NCBI GenBank assembly: GCA_001628005.1
Contig: LUQU01000040.1
Location: 1 to 39,090 of the forward strand
DNA length: 39,090 bases
Direction of reading: 5' to 3'
Source: SAR86 cluster bacterium REDSEA-S09_B4
GTDB taxonomy: Bacteria > Pseudomonadota > Gammaproteobacteria > Magnimaribacterales > Magnimaribacteraceae
The notes beneath the pieces were generated by a model that had not been told where the DNA came from, did not search any database, and saw nothing but the letters and a program-made list of their open reading frames with translations. This document shows, one piece after another, positions 27,459-36,573 of the stretch; the stretch's first letter is position 1; every line of letters begins with the position of its first letter. The position numbers and the translations under genes are program-made.

Positions 27459-27486
27459 GCAAAGACATCTCCACAGATTGCTTTGC
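27459..27486 (-). promoter_or_regulatory. Imperfect hairpin in the TonB-receptor leader
   Basis: On the minus strand, GCAAAG and CTTTGC form a 6-bp outer stem. ATCT/AGAT form a 4-bp inner stem around a GTGG loop, with a 2x2 internal mismatch. It lies 30 bases upstream of the receptor ATG. It could be a 5'-end stem-loop or chance; there is no comparative support. Confidence 0.25.
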
Positions 27487-27517
27487 ATCTATATCTCCAG
27501 GCATTCTAACTTAAAGC

Positions 27518-27544
27518 TTGATTTTAAAACAGTATTGTTACAAT
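27518..27544 (+). promoter_or_regulatory. Possible sigma70 promoter for the GNAT-tadA pair
   Basis: TTGATT at 27518-27523 and TACAAT at 27539-27544 are spaced by 15 bases. A start site near 27551 would leave a leader of about 29 bases before ATG 27580. The spacing is short, so confidence is limited. Confidence 0.33.
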
Positions 27545-27564
27545 TTATCAGTACTGAGAAATAA

Positions 27565-28572
<1,008 letters not shown>

Positions 28573-28576
<4 letters not shown>

Positions 28577-29385
28577 ACATCAAAGGATGACCATATAGGG
28601 GCGTGATCAGAGGGTTTTTCCATTCCTCTTATTTTGTAATCTATACCTGCATCTACTAGTTTTTCATTAAGAGTGGGGGTTGCCCAGATTTGATCAATTC
28701 GCAATCCTCTTTTCGGTTGATCGTCAAAACCTCTACTTCTGTAGTCAAACCAGCTATACCTGTCATCAACATCAGGGTATAGGCTTCGGAAGGTATCTAA
28801 TAAACCCCAGGAGGTTAAGTTGTCTAACCATTCTCTCTCTTCAGGTAAAAAACTGCATTTGCCAGTTCTAAGCCATCTTTTTCTATTCTGTTCTCCAATA
28901 CCTATATCTTTATCTTGGGGGGAAATATTAAGATCTCCCATAACAATCAAAAATTGTTTAGGTGAATGATTTTCTTTTAAATGGGCTATTAAGTCCTTGT
29001 AAAACTTCCTCTTGTAAGGAAATTTAGTTGGATGGTTTCTCTCTTCTCCTTGAGGAAAATACCCATTTAATACAATTACAGAATTCTTCTCTGTTTTATA
29101 TTCTCCCCAAACAAATCTTTTTTGAGACTCTTCATTATCTTTTTTGAAGCCCTTACCATTTTTAGTAGGCTTCTTTTTTGAAAGTAGGGAAACCCCATAA
29201 TGCCCTTTTTGTCCGTGAATGATTGAGGTATAACCTAAAGCCTCTATGGTTTCATGAGGATACTCATCATCGTGAACTTTTGTTTCTTGCAAACCGATAA
29301 CATCAGGGTCGTGTTTTTTTATTATGGCTTCAATTTGATGGATTCTAGCCCTGACACTGTTAATGTTGAAAGAAATAATTTTCAA
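28573..29385 (-). CDS. xthA: Exodeoxyribonuclease III
   Basis: A 270-residue AP endonuclease/3'-5' exonuclease of the ExoIII family. Active-site residues fall at nearly the E. coli positions: Asn7, Glu34 (LQETKV), Tyr109 (LNGYFPQG), Asp151 and Asn153 (MGDLNISP), Asp231 (LRIDQIWA) and the Asp260-His261 pair (SDHAPIW). It acts in base-excision repair in the cytoplasm. It starts 3 bp after the prc stop, on the same strand, so it may be transcribed with prc. Confidence 0.95.
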
Positions 29386-29388
29386 TTC

Positions 29389-31449
29389 CTACCCCGTTTT
29401 ACTCATGGTAATAACTGGTTTATATGAGTATTTTATAAAGTCTGAGAGTACATTTGCTGCTTCCAAAAGGATTTCTTCTTCTATGTCAGGTTCTTCTTCT
29501 GCTTCTTCTCTATCTAAGAATGCTTGATAAGATTCAAAGGTGTTAAGGCCAATTTTTTTTCTAAAATCATTTTCCATGGCCAGTAATTCAGCTTCTGCAT
29601 TCTCTTTATTGGCTCTTCTGTTATCGATGTTTAAATCAAGATATTTTTCATCTTGTTGTATCTTTCTCCAGGTTTTCATTTTTTCAAGGTGTTTGAATAA
29701 GACTGATTTATTAATTCTTTCAGTATGCTCTGAAGTGAGTAGGTCTGTTGAAGCGATTATTCTATTGAAATCTCTTACCTTTGTTTTTGCAATCGAATCA
29801 TATTCTAGAGCTCCAGGAAGTTTATTTTCTCCGATTTCTTCAGTGTCGATTGGACTTGGAAGATAAATATCAGGAGAAATACCCTTGTTTTGTGTGCTTT
29901 TACCAGAAACTCTATAAAACTTAGATTCTGTAAATTTGATCTGGCCTAAAGATAGGGACTGAACTCTTTGAACAGTTCCTTTACCAAAGGTATCTGTTCC
30001 AAGAACTAACCCTCTTTCATAATCTTGAATAGCACCAGCTAATATCTCGGAAGCTGATGCGCTGAACCGGTTCACTAAAATTGCTAAAGGACCGTCATAA
30101 AATTGGAATCCTCTTCTTTCACCTAAACCATGAATACTGCCACTTGAGGTTTTTACTTGAACTTTAGGTCCAGCTCCTAGAAATAATTGAGCCAAGGCAT
30201 TTGCCTCTAATAAGGAGCCTCCTCCATTATTTCTGAGGTCTATAATCAAGCCGTCAATGTCATTATTTTTCATAGTTCTAATAAGGTTTTTAACGTCCTT
30301 ACTACTGCTTCTAAAATTGTATTCCCTTCTTTGATAAGCATTAAAGTCCATATAGAAAGCTGGTAGTTCTACGACCCCAAGTTTAAATTCCGAATCAGCA
30401 TTTTTAATGTTGATTATTCTCTTTTCAGCAGCTTGATCTTCTAGCTTTACAACATTTCTGGTTAAGGTAATTATTTTAGTTTGTGATTCATCTAAAGAAG
30501 TAGAAGGTATGACTTCAAGCTTTACTTCAGTGTCTTTAGGTCCTCTTATTAGTTGCACAACATCGTCTATTCTCCAACCTATAACGTCTGTTATCTCATC
30601 TTCAGTTTCTTGTGCTACGCCTACTATTCTGTCATTTGGTTTTAATTTATCAGACTTTTCTGCTGGCCCGCCAGGCACCAAAGAAGAAATTGTTGTGTAT
30701 AACCCGTCTGTAGATAATAAAGCCCCTATGCCCTCTAAAGACAAGCTCATATCAATATCAAAATCTTCAGTTCTTTTAGGTGACATATAAGTTGTGTGTG
30801 GACCATAACTAAGAGCGATTGAGTTAATATAAAGATCAACAACATCTTCTGATGTAGTTCTTTCAAAGAAGTTAAATTGATTATCTATTCTTTTAGTAAG
30901 TTTTATTCCTGTTTCATTCAGGTCATTCCCATTTAAATTGAGTTGAATCACATCATTAATTAGTAAATCTTCCCACAGTACTTTTAAGTCTTCGGTTGTT
31001 TCTTTTCTTTTGGATTCACTTCTGTCTTTAAGGATTCTTCTATTTTTTCTCAGATCAAGATTCTCTATTTCGGAAAGTAAACTTTTCTGGAGATGATATC
31101 TTTGAGAATATCTGGATCTATAGAGTTCAAATATATTAAATGCTTTCTTTAATGAAGCCTTTTGGTCATTGATTACGGGATCTAGGTCATCAGTAAAATT
31201 ATTAATTTCTTTTTCTAAGAAGATGCTCCTAGAAGGATCTAATCTATCCAAGAATGAACCCAATGCTTCTGACTTTATGGAGTCATATTTTTTCTTTGTA
31301 AAATGATGGTTCTCAAGTATTTGAATAATCTCATTCGCTAACTGTATGTGCTCATCATTGAAAGAATACTCAGTATTTTCAGCCGGTAGTCCATGGGACA
31401 AGAAAAGACTAGAAAGTACAACTATTAAAAATTTGAATCGTCTCGTCAT
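29389..31449 (-). CDS. prc: Carboxy-terminal processing (tail-specific) protease Prc
   Basis: A 686-residue periplasmic S41 protease, close in length to E. coli Prc (682). The chosen ATG gives a Sec signal peptide (MTRRFKFLIVVLSSLFLSHG). A longer frame reaches 31560 but would begin upstream of a good promoter, so it is rejected. A PDZ region lies around LEGIGALLSTDGLYTT. The catalytic region RFSASASEILAGAIQDYERG...FGKGTVQ gives Ser465, Asp476 and Lys490, matching the spacing of E. coli Ser430-Asp441-Lys455. It degrades or trims periplasmic proteins by their C termini. xthA follows after 3 bp. Confidence 0.94.
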   Translation of the reverse strand: MTRRFKFLIVVLSSLFLSHGLPAENTEYSFNDEHIQLANEIIQILENHHFTKKKYDSIKSEALGSFLDRLDPSRSIFLEKEINNFTDDLDPVINDQKASLKKAFNIFELYRSRYSQRYHLQKSLLSEIENLDLRKNRRILKDRSESKRKETTEDLKVLWEDLLINDVIQLNLNGNDLNETGIKLTKRIDNQFNFFERTTSEDVVDLYINSIALSYGPHTTYMSPKRTEDFDIDMSLSLEGIGALLSTDGLYTTISSLVPGGPAEKSDKLKPNDRIVGVAQETEDEITDVIGWRIDDVVQLIRGPKDTEVKLEVIPSTSLDESQTKIITLTRNVVKLEDQAAEKRIINIKNADSEFKLGVVELPAFYMDFNAYQRREYNFRSSSKDVKNLIRTMKNNDIDGLIIDLRNNGGGSLLEANALAQLFLGAGPKVQVKTSSGSIHGLGERRGFQFYDGPLAILVNRFSASASEILAGAIQDYERGLVLGTDTFGKGTVQRVQSLSLGQIKFTESKFYRVSGKSTQNKGISPDIYLPSPIDTEEIGENKLPGALEYDSIAKTKVRDFNRIIASTDLLTSEHTERINKSVLFKHLEKMKTWRKIQQDEKYLDLNIDNRRANKENAEAELLAMENDFRKKIGLNTFESYQAFLDREEAEEEPDIEEEILLEAANVLSDFIKYSYKPVITMSKTG

Positions 31450-31477
31450 TACAATGATAGGTAAAGTGAATTTAAGA

Positions 31478-31507
31478 ATTATATAGTTGTATTGGAGGTA
31501 CTTACAA
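31478..31507 (-). promoter_or_regulatory. Probable sigma70 promoter for prc-xthA
   Basis: On the minus strand, TTGTAA (31502-31507) and a perfect TATAAT (31478-31483) are 18 bases apart. A start near 31471 leaves about 22 bases before ATG 31449, which supports that start for prc. Confidence 0.5.
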
Positions 31508-31550
31508 TTCTTGTTAAGTAACATTAATATGTTTTTATAAGAGGTAATAA

Positions 31551-32531
31551 GTGAAAGCATCTGACTTTAACAATTTAGGGATCAAACCATTTAATAAAGG
31601 TTTAAGTGATTTAGGTAATAACATCTACTGCTATTTACAACCTGATGGAGGGTGGGGCTGGAGTAACGCCGGACTTATTGTTGATGGGGATGAATCTCTA
31701 ATCGTTGACACTTTGTTTGATGAAAAGCTTACTGAAGAGATGCTTGAATCCATGAAGAAAGCTGAACCACATGGAATGAAAAATATTTGTGCTCTGATAA
31801 ACAGTCACTCAAACGGCGATCATTGCAATGGCAATAATTGTGTTGAAACAAAAGAAATCATTTCTAGCCAAGCTACTCTTGAGGAGATGTCACATGAGTC
31901 TCCAGAAATGATGGCTGCTCTAATAAAACAAGCACCTGAAATGGGGTCTTTAGGAAAGTATTTTCTTGAGTGCTTTGGAAGTTTTAATTTTGAGGGCGTA
32001 ACCAAAAGGCTACCCAACACTACATTCAGTGGTGAAACAGAAAGAAAAGTAGGAGATAAAGTTGTTGAGTTAATTGAAGTTGGACCTGCGCACACAAATG
32101 GTGATGTTTTAGTGCATGTGCCATCAGAAAAGGTTATTTTTACTGGAGATATTTTATTCATCGAAGGGCACCCAATTCTTTGGGCTGGACCTGTCAAGAA
32201 TTGGATTAATGCATGCGACAGAATTATTGCAATGCAAGCAGATTTTGTAGTGCCTGGACACGGCCCTGTTACTGACAACAGGGGAGTCAGAGCTGTAAGA
32301 GATTATTTAGTTTATATTGATACAGAATCAAGAAAACGCTTTGAATCTGGCATGAGTGCAATAGAGGCTGCCAAGGATATAGATCTAAATTTATTTTCAA
32401 GTTGGGGAGATGGGGAAAGAATAGCTGTAAATGTTAATTCTCTTTACAGAGAATATAGGGGTGAAGAACAAAGAGAAGAGATCACGCTTTTATTTGAACA
32501 AATGGCAGAACTTAGTGAACTTGATGGCTAG
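31551..32531 (+). CDS. MBL-fold metallo-hydrolase with HxNxDH metal motif
   Basis: A 326-residue metallo-beta-lactamase-fold hydrolase. The usual HxHxDH motif reads HSNGDH: His86, Asn88, Asp90 and His91. Other metal-site residues are intact: His181 (GPAHTNGD), Asp200 (FTGDILF) and His237 (VPGHGPV). Replacing the second His by Asn should alter the first metal site; some MBL subfamilies carry such a change. The GTG start follows AGAGGT. No signal peptide is seen. The downstream kappa-like gene starts inside its stop region (8 bp overlap), so they are co-translated and may act on the same compound. Confidence 0.87.
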   Translation: MKASDFNNLGIKPFNKGLSDLGNNIYCYLQPDGGWGWSNAGLIVDGDESLIVDTLFDEKLTEEMLESMKKAEPHGMKNICALINSHSNGDHCNGNNCVETKEIISSQATLEEMSHESPEMMAALIKQAPEMGSLGKYFLECFGSFNFEGVTKRLPNTTFSGETERKVGDKVVELIEVGPAHTNGDVLVHVPSEKVIFTGDILFIEGHPILWAGPVKNWINACDRIIAMQADFVVPGHGPVTDNRGVRAVRDYLVYIDTESRKRFESGMSAIEAAKDIDLNLFSSWGDGERIAVNVNSLYREYRGEEQREEITLLFEQMAELSELDG

Positions 32532-33135
32532 TAACAAAGGTAAGTTAGAATTTTTCTTTGATTGTAGTAGTCCATGGACTTATCTCGCTTTTAAAGAAAT
32601 AGAGAATCTGTGTTCTAGATTAGATCTGGAATTAGTTTGGAGACCAATTTTGGTTGGCGGTATATTCAATACTATAAATCCAAGTGTTTACGAATCTAGA
32701 AGCAACCCTGTCAAGCCAAAAGCTGCATATTCTCAGAAAGACCTGAATGATTGGAGTTCTATTAGAGGCATTACGGTAAATTGGCCAGACGTTTTTCCAG
32801 TAAATAGTGTAAAAGCTATGAGAGGAGTCTTTTTTGCTTTAGATAATAATCAGGTTTCTAAATATGTAGAGTCTATTTTTTATTCTTATTGGACTAACAA
32901 TTTAGATATTTCTTTGGATGAGGTCATGACGGACATTGTTGAAGGCTTGGGATGGAACTCCGAAGAATTTATTTCTTTTATTAATTTAGATTCCACCAAG
33001 AATGCTTTAAAACTGAATACAGAAGAATTAGCAAAAAGGGGAGGCTTTGGGTCACCAACCATGTTTGTCAATGAAGATAATATGTTTTTTGGAAATGACA
33101 GATTAAATCTAATAGACAAACTTCTGAATCAATAG
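32524..33135 (+). CDS. 2-hydroxychromene-2-carboxylate isomerase-like (kappa GST fold) protein
   Basis: A 203-residue DsbA-fold protein of the kappa GST/HCCA isomerase group. The N terminus has FFFDCSSPWTYLAF with Ser16-Pro17 where the family has its catalytic Ser-Pro. The C-terminal part has GGFGSPTMFVNEDNMFFGNDRL with the cis-Pro. No CxxC is present. ATG 32524 was chosen because the product then begins with the first strand; the frame is open to 32431 inside the MBL gene. HCCA isomerase is a glutathione-dependent step in naphthalene breakdown, but no other naphthalene genes are here, so the true substrate is unknown. Confidence 0.83.
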   Translation: MASNKGKLEFFFDCSSPWTYLAFKEIENLCSRLDLELVWRPILVGGIFNTINPSVYESRSNPVKPKAAYSQKDLNDWSSIRGITVNWPDVFPVNSVKAMRGVFFALDNNQVSKYVESIFYSYWTNNLDISLDEVMTDIVEGLGWNSEEFISFINLDSTKNALKLNTEELAKRGGFGSPTMFVNEDNMFFGNDRLNLIDKLLNQ

Positions 33136-33138
33136 AAG

Positions 33139-34140
33139 TTATTCCATTACTACAGCAATTTTTCCCACAAGTTTTCTCTCTGATAAAAATTTAATAGCGT
33201 CTTTAGCTTCTTCAAGCTTAAACGTTTTACAGATGTGAGGTTTCAAATTACCTTCGTCCGCTAGCTTTTTTACAGCTTCTATATTTTCCTTACCCTTAAC
33301 CGGATCCCTTCGTCCAAACTCTCCTGCACGCACTCCAACGATAGAGAAGCCTTTAATTAATGGCATATTAACTGGTGCGGTAGGAATCCTTCCGCTAGTA
33401 AAGCCAACTATAAGAATTCTTCCTCCCCAATTGATGCATCTTATGGATTCATCAAAGACATCTCCACCGACTGGATCGTATATTACATCGGCACCTTTAC
33501 CTTCAGTTAATTCTTTTACCTCCTGCCTGAAGCTGACACTGCCTTCTTTGTGAGTCAAAAGATAATGTGATGCTCCCCAGTCTAATGTGTTTTTTAACTT
33601 ATCTTCTGAAGTTCCTGTTGCAATTACATTAGCTCCCATTTTTTGTCCTAATTGGACGGCAGCCATTCCAACCCCTCCAGTTGCGCCATGAACCAACAAA
33701 TTTTCTCCTTTCACAAGATCGCCCCTTCTTACAAGAGATACATAAGCAGTTAAGTAAGCAGTTTGGAAAGAGGCAGCTTCTTCAAAGTTAAGACTTTTAG
33801 ATTTTAGTTGTGGGCCATCTTCAGGAACTACAACATAATCAGAGAAAGCTCCATTTCCCCATGAACCAAAGGTAACTTCATCACCTTCTTTAAATTTTGA
33901 AACTTCAGAGCCAATTTCTTCAACTATTCCAGCTCCTTCCATCCCCAGGACGAAGGGAAGGTCAGGCTTGTGTTGATACTTGCCTTGTGTCATTAACAAA
34001 TCAGGAAAGTTCACAGAAGCGGCTTTGACTTTAATTAACAGTTGTTTTGGCAATACTTCCGGTAATTTTAATTCCTTCAAAGATACACCAGAAAGATCAT
34101 CTGTAAGTGTTTCACAAACTAAGGCAGCAGTTTTTTTCAT
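33139..34140 (-). CDS. NADPH:quinone oxidoreductase family (zinc-free MDR)
   Basis: A 333-residue medium-chain reductase. The N-terminal GroES-like domain has KAASVNFPDLLMTQGKY and GMEGAGIVEEIG. The Rossmann motif is HGATGGVGMAAVQLG (from residue 151), followed by GADVIYDPVGGDVF. The zinc ligands of alcohol dehydrogenases are absent, so it belongs to the quinone oxidoreductase/enone reductase group. It is the last gene of the trio with yfcG and the 2OG oxygenase; its ATG overlaps the preceding TGA as ATGA. It likely reduces a quinone or alpha,beta-unsaturated carbonyl. Confidence 0.9.
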   Translation of the reverse strand: MKKTAALVCETLTDDLSGVSLKELKLPEVLPKQLLIKVKAASVNFPDLLMTQGKYQHKPDLPFVLGMEGAGIVEEIGSEVSKFKEGDEVTFGSWGNGAFSDYVVVPEDGPQLKSKSLNFEEAASFQTAYLTAYVSLVRRGDLVKGENLLVHGATGGVGMAAVQLGQKMGANVIATGTSEDKLKNTLDWGASHYLLTHKEGSVSFRQEVKELTEGKGADVIYDPVGGDVFDESIRCINWGGRILIVGFTSGRIPTAPVNMPLIKGFSIVGVRAGEFGRRDPVKGKENIEAVKKLADEGNLKPHICKTFKLEEAKDAIKFLSERKLVGKIAVVME

Positions 34141-34778
34141 ATAGTTTCTATTCTTTCCTGTTCTCTAAACCAAAGATTAAAAGCCCATTTTTCACCCTCA
34201 ATCACTGGCATCGCTCCGTGCAAGGCATTAGGGTGTGTTTCAACTGTTCCTTTTTTACATAGATGAAAAACAACAATTTTTCCAGTTTCTGGAGTAACCA
34301 CTTTTCCTACATTAGGGAAGCTAGTTTCACCCCCTTTCTCAACATCATTAAGGTATGCCAAGGCAGTAACTATTCTTTGGCCTCCGTTTTTTAAATAAGT
34401 CTGGTAACCTTCATCATCAGTATCAAAAGTATCTAGATGGGGCTGGTATTCTTGAGAATTAGAGTAATGAAGTACTTGAAAAGCTTCAGCATGAGAACTA
34501 GGAATTTGTACTAATTCTGAAATTCTTTTTACCGCTGCCAGAGTAATTGAGTCTTGAGTGTGACCAATCCAGCAATTACTGCTTGTTCTTCTGTTATCTA
34601 GATGATCTTTCCTTTCAGCCTCTTCACCATAACCGCTTACAGTTGATCTCTTCATCTTGTCAGAAGAAATATTTATAAAATGTTGACACTCTTCTTCAGT
34701 CAGCACTCCTTTTAAAGTAAAAATAAGAGGATCATGATAGACCATCTCCATTTCATAATTTCCTAGTTCTAACTTCAT
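34137..34778 (-). CDS. 2-oxoglutarate/Fe(II) oxygenase, prolyl 4-hydroxylase-like
   Basis: A 213-residue P4H-type dioxygenase. The iron ligands are His114 and Asp116 (YQPHLDTFD) and His187 (NALHGAMPV), and Lys197 in GEKWAFNLWFRE would bind the 2-oxoglutarate carboxylate. RIVTALAYLNDVEKGGETSFP is the conserved core strand region. Members hydroxylate proline in peptides or other proteins; the target here is unknown. It overlaps both neighbours by 4 bp (ATGA junctions), so it is made together with YfcG-like and Qor-like proteins. Confidence 0.9.
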   Translation of the reverse strand: MKLELGNYEMEMVYHDPLIFTLKGVLTEEECQHFINISSDKMKRSTVSGYGEEAERKDHLDNRRTSSNCWIGHTQDSITLAAVKRISELVQIPSSHAEAFQVLHYSNSQEYQPHLDTFDTDDEGYQTYLKNGGQRIVTALAYLNDVEKGGETSFPNVGKVVTPETGKIVVFHLCKKGTVETHPNALHGAMPVIEGEKWAFNLWFREQERIETI

Positions 34779-35506
34779 TCTTCCTTTTTTTCTTCTGCTG
34801 CTTTAGCTATCGAATTTGAATCTTGCTGAAACATCATCTTTAAGCTCTCTTCAGTTGGCTTTTGTCCAAAATTTCTTGCATCCTTACCGACATCCATGCC
34901 TTTTCTTACGGCAGGTCTGTTCTTCAAAGCATCAAACCAGCGTCTTACTTCCTTAAATTTATTTAAATCTACTTCATAACGCTTATAAGCTGTAACCCAA
35001 GGAAAAGAAGCCATATCAGCTATAGAATAATCTCCAGCTAAGTATTCTCTTTCTGTAAGAATATTATTCATAACACCTAAAAGTCTGTCATATTCATTTT
35101 TATAGCGTTTTTCAGAGTAAGAATGGTCACCAGGAAAGTTAGGAGCATAGTTAACAAAGTGGCTAACTTGTCCAGCCATAGGACCTAAACCACCTATCTG
35201 CCAGAACAACCATTCCATCACTCTTATCCTGTCTGCTGCTTGAGTAGGAAGCAATTTACCTGTTTTTTCTCCTAAATAAAGCAATATTGCTCCAGATTCA
35301 AAGACACTAATCTCTTCTCCATCAGGACCTTCATGATCTATTATCGCAGGCATTCTATTATTTGGACTGATAGCAAGGAATTCGGGCTTAAACTGATCTC
35401 CCTTACCTAAATTAACTGGGATAACTTTATAGGGAATTGAACATTCCTCTAACATTATGGTTATTTTCCAGCCATTGGGAGTAGGGGCATAATAAAGGTC
35501 GATCAT
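34775..35506 (-). CDS. yfcG: YfcG/YghU-type (nu-class) glutathione S-transferase
   Basis: A 243-residue nu-class GST closely resembling E. coli YfcG. The N terminus DLYYAPTPNGWKITI keeps Thr9 and Asn11, which bind glutathione disulfide in YfcG. VNLGKGDQFKPEFLAISPNN, cis-Pro53, FESGAILLYL and EWLFWQIGGLGPMAGQ are also conserved. YfcG-type proteins have disulfide-bond reductase activity with glutathione. An acidic/basic tail of about 30 residues extends beyond the family core. AGGATA precedes the ATG. It leads a three-gene overlapping operon. Confidence 0.9.
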   Translation of the reverse strand: MIDLYYAPTPNGWKITIMLEECSIPYKVIPVNLGKGDQFKPEFLAISPNNRMPAIIDHEGPDGEEISVFESGAILLYLGEKTGKLLPTQAADRIRVMEWLFWQIGGLGPMAGQVSHFVNYAPNFPGDHSYSEKRYKNEYDRLLGVMNNILTEREYLAGDYSIADMASFPWVTAYKRYEVDLNKFKEVRRWFDALKNRPAVRKGMDVGKDARNFGQKPTEESLKMMFQQDSNSIAKAAEEKKEE

Positions 35507-35562
35507 ATCTAAATATCCTATTAAAATAAGTTTGTTGTTTAAAACAAGTATAAAGGAATATT

Positions 35563-36573
35563 ATGAAAATCGACGCTGGAATTCCCACAAATGACCCCAG
35601 AGAGTCTGGAAAGGCTACTAAAGTTCTCGAGGATGCTGGTTATGACGGTGCATTTACTGCTGAAACCTCGCATGATCCATTTTTACCACTAGTTAGCGCA
35701 GCTCTAGAGACTGAAAAAATTGAATTAGTTACAGCTATAGCAGTTGCATTTGCCAGAAACCCTATGATTTTGGCTAATCTAGGTTACGATTTACAAAAAT
35801 TATCCAAGGGAAGGTTTATTCTAGGTCTGGGTTCTCAAATAAGGCCCCATATAACCAAAAGGTTTTCAATGTCTTGGTCCAGCCCTGCTGCGCGAATGAA
35901 AGAAATGATAGAAGCAATCAGAGCAATTTGGGACTGTTGGCAGAATGAAGGAACCTTAAATTTTAAAGGTGAATTTTATACCCACACTTTAATGACGCCT
36001 ATGTTTAGTCCTGGACCTAATCCGTATGGGGTGCCTAAGATATATGTAGCCGCAGTCGGACCATTAATGACAAAGTCAGTAGCTGAATCTGCTGATGGAT
36101 TATTAGTTCACCCTTTTCACACACCTAAGTACATGACAGAGACAACGTTGCCGATCGTAGAAGAAAGCCTTTCTTCAGTGGGAAAAACTCGTTCAGATTT
36201 TGATTTTTCAATTAGTGTTATGACTGCTACAGGCCTTAGCGAAGAAACTTATCAAAAGGCCATACAGGCTTGTAAAAGTGGAATTGCTTTTTATGCATCA
36301 ACTCCTGCTTACAAAGGCGTCTTGGAAGCTCATGGATATGGAGATCTACAAGGAAGATTAAATCTACTTTCAAAAGAAGGAAAATGGGGTGAGATGACAG
36401 GATTAATAGACGATGACTTATTAAATACAATTGCGGTGGTTGCAGAGACCCCTGAAGCGGTAGCTGAAGAGATTAAGAAAAGATACTCGGATCAAGGAGA
36501 TAGGATTACTCCAGCCTTTTATTCTGGAGAAGAAGGACTGGCTTCGAGGGTAATCAGTGCTTTAAGGAGCTAA
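35563..36573 (+). CDS. LLM-class flavin oxidoreductase (TIGR03617-like)
   Basis: A 336-residue luciferase-like TIM-barrel protein. Its features resemble the TIGR03617-type F420-linked group: KIDAGIPTNDP, LEDAGYDGAFTAETSHDPFLPL, IELVTAIAVAFARNPM, KGRFILGLGSQIRPH and RMKEMIEAIRAIWDCW. The cofactor may be FMN or F420 and cannot be settled here. It differs clearly from the LLM protein at 14884-15753. AAAGGA precedes the ATG. It diverges from yfcG (56 bp) and its end overlaps the end of the convergent acyltransferase gene by 4 bp. Confidence 0.83.
   Translation: MKIDAGIPTNDPRESGKATKVLEDAGYDGAFTAETSHDPFLPLVSAALETEKIELVTAIAVAFARNPMILANLGYDLQKLSKGRFILGLGSQIRPHITKRFSMSWSSPAARMKEMIEAIRAIWDCWQNEGTLNFKGEFYTHTLMTPMFSPGPNPYGVPKIYVAAVGPLMTKSVAESADGLLVHPFHTPKYMTETTLPIVEESLSSVGKTRSDFDFSISVMTATGLSEETYQKAIQACKSGIAFYASTPAYKGVLEAHGYGDLQGRLNLLSKEGKWGEMTGLIDDDLLNTIAVVAETPEAVAEEIKKRYSDQGDRITPAFYSGEEGLASRVISALRS

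Noticed and set aside
27430-27504. Longer N terminus for the TonB receptor
   Set aside because: The signal peptide and GGGGAA ribosome site place the start at 27429.
29540-29866. 108-codon plus-strand frame inside prc
   Set aside because: It is antisense to the coding region of a well-supported protease gene, and its Ser/Leu-rich composition is typical of a shadow frame.
31450-31560. Longer N terminus for Prc
   Set aside because: It would start upstream of a TTGTAA-18-TATAAT promoter and hide the signal peptide that begins at 31449.
31820-32278. 152-codon minus-strand frame opposite the MBL gene
   Set aside because: It is antisense to conserved metal-site motifs of the MBL enzyme and has no independent support.
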